A stretch of 64,000 nt of DNA from Pisaster brevispinus (lineage: Eukaryota; Echinodermata; Asteroidea; Forcipulatida; Asteriidae), in NCBI GenBank assembly GCA_023634235.1, contig JAMKCF010000003.1, positions 18,012,742 to 18,076,741 of the forward strand, in the 5' to 3' direction. Positions 62,501-64,000 of this stretch are shown piece by piece. A model generated the notes under the pieces. It searched no databases. It was not told the DNA's origin and saw only the letters and a list, made by a program, of their open reading frames with translations. Position 1 is the first letter of the stretch. Each line of letters begins with the position of its first letter. Both the position numbers and the translations under genes were made by a program.

Positions 62501-64000
62501 GGGAGATAGTTTGTGGTGGGTCGGGACCACCGTTCGAATCCCGGCAGTGTTCTTGATTCACTTTTTCTTTTTTCTAAGTCTTTAGATTTGAATCGTGATT
62601 TCACTTATGAGGTAGGAATTTCGCTTGTGTTTGCGTGGAACAGATAGCCCAGTGGTTGGGAGATAGTTTCTGGTAGATCGCGACCCCGTTTCGAATCCCG
62701 GCATTGTCCTTCATCTTCTTCTTTTTTCTGAGTCTAAGGATTAGAATCATGATTTCAGTTATGACGTTAGAATTTCGGTTGTCTTTGCGTGGAACAGATA
62801 GCCCAGTGGTTGCGAGATAGTTTCTGGTGGGTCGGGACCACAGTTCGAATCCCGGCAGTGTTCTTGATTCACTTTTTCTTTTTTTTAAGTCTTTAAATTT
62901 GAATCATGATTTCACTCATGAGGTAGGAATTTCGCTTGTCTTTGCGTGGAACAGATAGCCCAGTGGTTGGGAGATAGTTTCTGGTGGATCGGGACCACGG
63001 TTCGAATCCCGATAAGGTCCTTGATTCACTTTTTCTTTTTTCTGAGTGTAAGGATTTGAATCATGATTTCACTTATGACGTAAGAATTTTGCATGGCTTG
63101 CGTGGAACAGATAGCACAGTGGTTGGGAGATAGTTTCTGGTGGATCGGGACCCCGGTTCGAATCCCGACAAGGTCCTTGGTTCACTTTTTCTTTTTTTTT
63201 GAGTCTTAAGATTTGAATCATGATTTCACTTATGAGGTAGGAATTTCGCTTGTCTTTGCGTGGAACAGATAGCCCAGTGGTTGGGAGATAGTTTCTGGTG
63301 GATCGGGACCGCGGTTCGAATCCCGACAAGGTGCTTGATTCACTTTTTCTTTTTTCTGAGTCTAATGATTTGTATCCTGATTTCACTTATGAGGTAGGAA
63401 TTTCGCTTGTCTTTGCGTGGAACAGATAACCCAGTGGTTGGGAGATAGTTTGTGGTGGGTCGGGACCACCGTTCGAATCCCGGCAGTGTTCTTGATTCAC
63501 TTTTTCTTTTTTCTAAGTCTTTAGATTTGAATCATGATTTCACTTATGAGGTAGGAATTTCGATTGTCTTTGCGTTGAACAGATAGCCCAGTGGTTTTGA
63601 CATAGTTTCTGGTAGATCGGGACCACGGTTCGAATCCCGGTAGGGTCCTTGAACCACTCTTCTTTTTTCTGAGTTTAAGATTTTAACCATGATTTCACTT
63701 ATGAGGTAGGAATTTTGCTTGTCTTTGCGTGGAACAGATAGCCCAGTGGTTGGGAGATAGTATCGGGTGGATCGGGACCACGGTTCGAATCCCGACAAGG
63801 TTCTTGATTCACTTTTCCTTTTTTCTGAGTTCATAGATTTGAATCATGATTTCATTTATGAGGTAGGAATTTCGCTAGTCTTTGCGTGGAACAGATAGCC
63901 CAGTGGTTGGGAGATAGTTTCTGGTGGATCGGGACCGCGGTTCGAATCCCGACAAGGCTTGATTCACTTTTTCTTTTTTCTGAGTCTAATGATTTGAATC
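59561..64000 (+). repeat. HOR block F, copy 2 (cut by window end)
   Basis: It repeats 54712-59466 minus 315 bp. The last bases of the window (TGATTTGAATC) align with position 59466, so the copy is nearly complete at the window edge. Differences noted are few, for example CTATGCTTGG near 57312 versus CTATGCGTGG near 61846, and GACTTGAATC near 61028 against GATTTGAATC near 56494. Confidence 0.9.

Larger units (their letters stand above)
1..64000 (+). repeat. tRNA-related satellite array, ~157-bp monomer, ~400 head-to-tail copies
   Basis: The whole window is built from one unit. Successive GATTTGAATC landmarks fall at about 21, 179, 336 and 489, giving spacings of 158, 157 and 153 bp, and the same unit recurs to the last base. 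A consensus assembled by eye is 157 bp and about 44% GC. In order it holds a palindrome AATCATGATT, a variable GAGGTAGG/GACGTATG segment, TGTCTTTGCGTGGAACA, A-box-like TAGCCCAGTGG, B box GGTTCGAATCC, and a T-rich tail ending CTGAGTCTAAA. All copies noticed share one orientation. Copy length varies from about 130 to 188 bp through small indels. Both window edges lie inside the array, so its true size is unknown. Tandem arrays of Pol III-type units have precedents (for example the Xenopus OAX satellite); relation to any named satellite is not claimed. The copy number is an estimate from length divided by period. Confidence 0.97.

Noticed and set aside
1..64000. Tandem tRNA gene arrays of the Entamoeba type
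   Set aside because: Those units hold intact tRNA genes separated by short tandem repeats. Here the tRNA-like part is degenerate in nearly all copies and the period is only 157 bp.
1..64000. CRISPR array
   Set aside because: There are no short identical repeats separated by unique spacers; the whole 157-bp unit repeats, with variation spread along it, and no cas genes are present.
1..64000. Interspersed SINE insertions or LTR/LINE elements
   Set aside because: Copies are strictly head to tail in one orientation with no target-site duplications, unique flanks or reverse transcriptase. The tRNA-like head resembles a SINE, but the present organisation is a satellite.
1..64000. Bacterial, phage or viral origin
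   Set aside because: No coding density, ribosome binding sites or operons; internal Pol III-type motifs and satellite structure indicate a eukaryotic chromosome.

Overview
The whole 64 kb window is one satellite-type tandem array. A monomer of about 157 bp (roughly 44% GC in a consensus assembled by eye) repeats head to tail in one orientation, about 400 times. The array runs off both ends of the window. I found no unique flanking DNA, no credible protein-coding gene, no inserted transposon and no inverted block. The window is almost certainly eukaryotic: every monomer carries RNA polymerase III type internal promoter motifs and the array has higher-order repeat (HOR) structure. The species cannot be named from the sequence. 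An animal is likely, but that is inference.

Monomer layout on the + strand, counting from GATTTGAATC as position 1: a 10-bp perfect palindrome AATCATGATT at about 7-16; a variable segment (GAGGTAGG or GACGTATG type) at about 25-32; a conserved lead-in TGTCTTTGCGTGGAACA; an A-box-like motif TAGCCCAGTGG at about 61-71; a B box GGTTCGAATCC at about 104-114; then, 19 bp on, a T5-T8 tract resembling a Pol III terminator, ending in CTGAGTCTAAA. The A-to-B spacing is 32 bp, as in an intronless tRNA gene. The monomer is therefore best described as a tRNA-related (SINE-head-like) Pol III unit amplified as a satellite. One copy (51365-51438) keeps a 74-nt tRNA-sized outline with a perfect 7-bp acceptor-like stem, a D-arm and most of a T-arm, but a degenerate anticodon arm.

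Layout by region: 1-2230 is the first copy of a block reused at 6651, 10694 and 12795. 2231-6457 is an older zone with a roughly 940-bp six-monomer period. 6458-16657 holds nested copies of that block, including a 2.1-kb tandem duplication and a 4.06-kb repeat at offset 6144. 15121-35300 holds three copies of a second large block, two of them in direct 7.2-kb tandem; inside are 973-, 788- and 630-bp sub-periods. 35300-38532 is ordinary monomers. 38533-41748 is a 1608-bp tandem duplication. 41640-47870 is a 1.8-2.2 kb block in three copies. 47971-48829 is a 342-bp unit in nearly three copies. 48830-54711 is more diverged monomers. 54712-64000 is a 4.85-kb unit and a second copy shorter by 315 bp.

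The many 60-148 residue open frames, mostly on the minus strand, are translations of the tRNA-like segment and should not be annotated as genes. The most interesting content is the combination of hundreds of Pol III-like promoters with terminators, nested recent duplications in whole-monomer steps, and linked variants that may reflect RNA folding.
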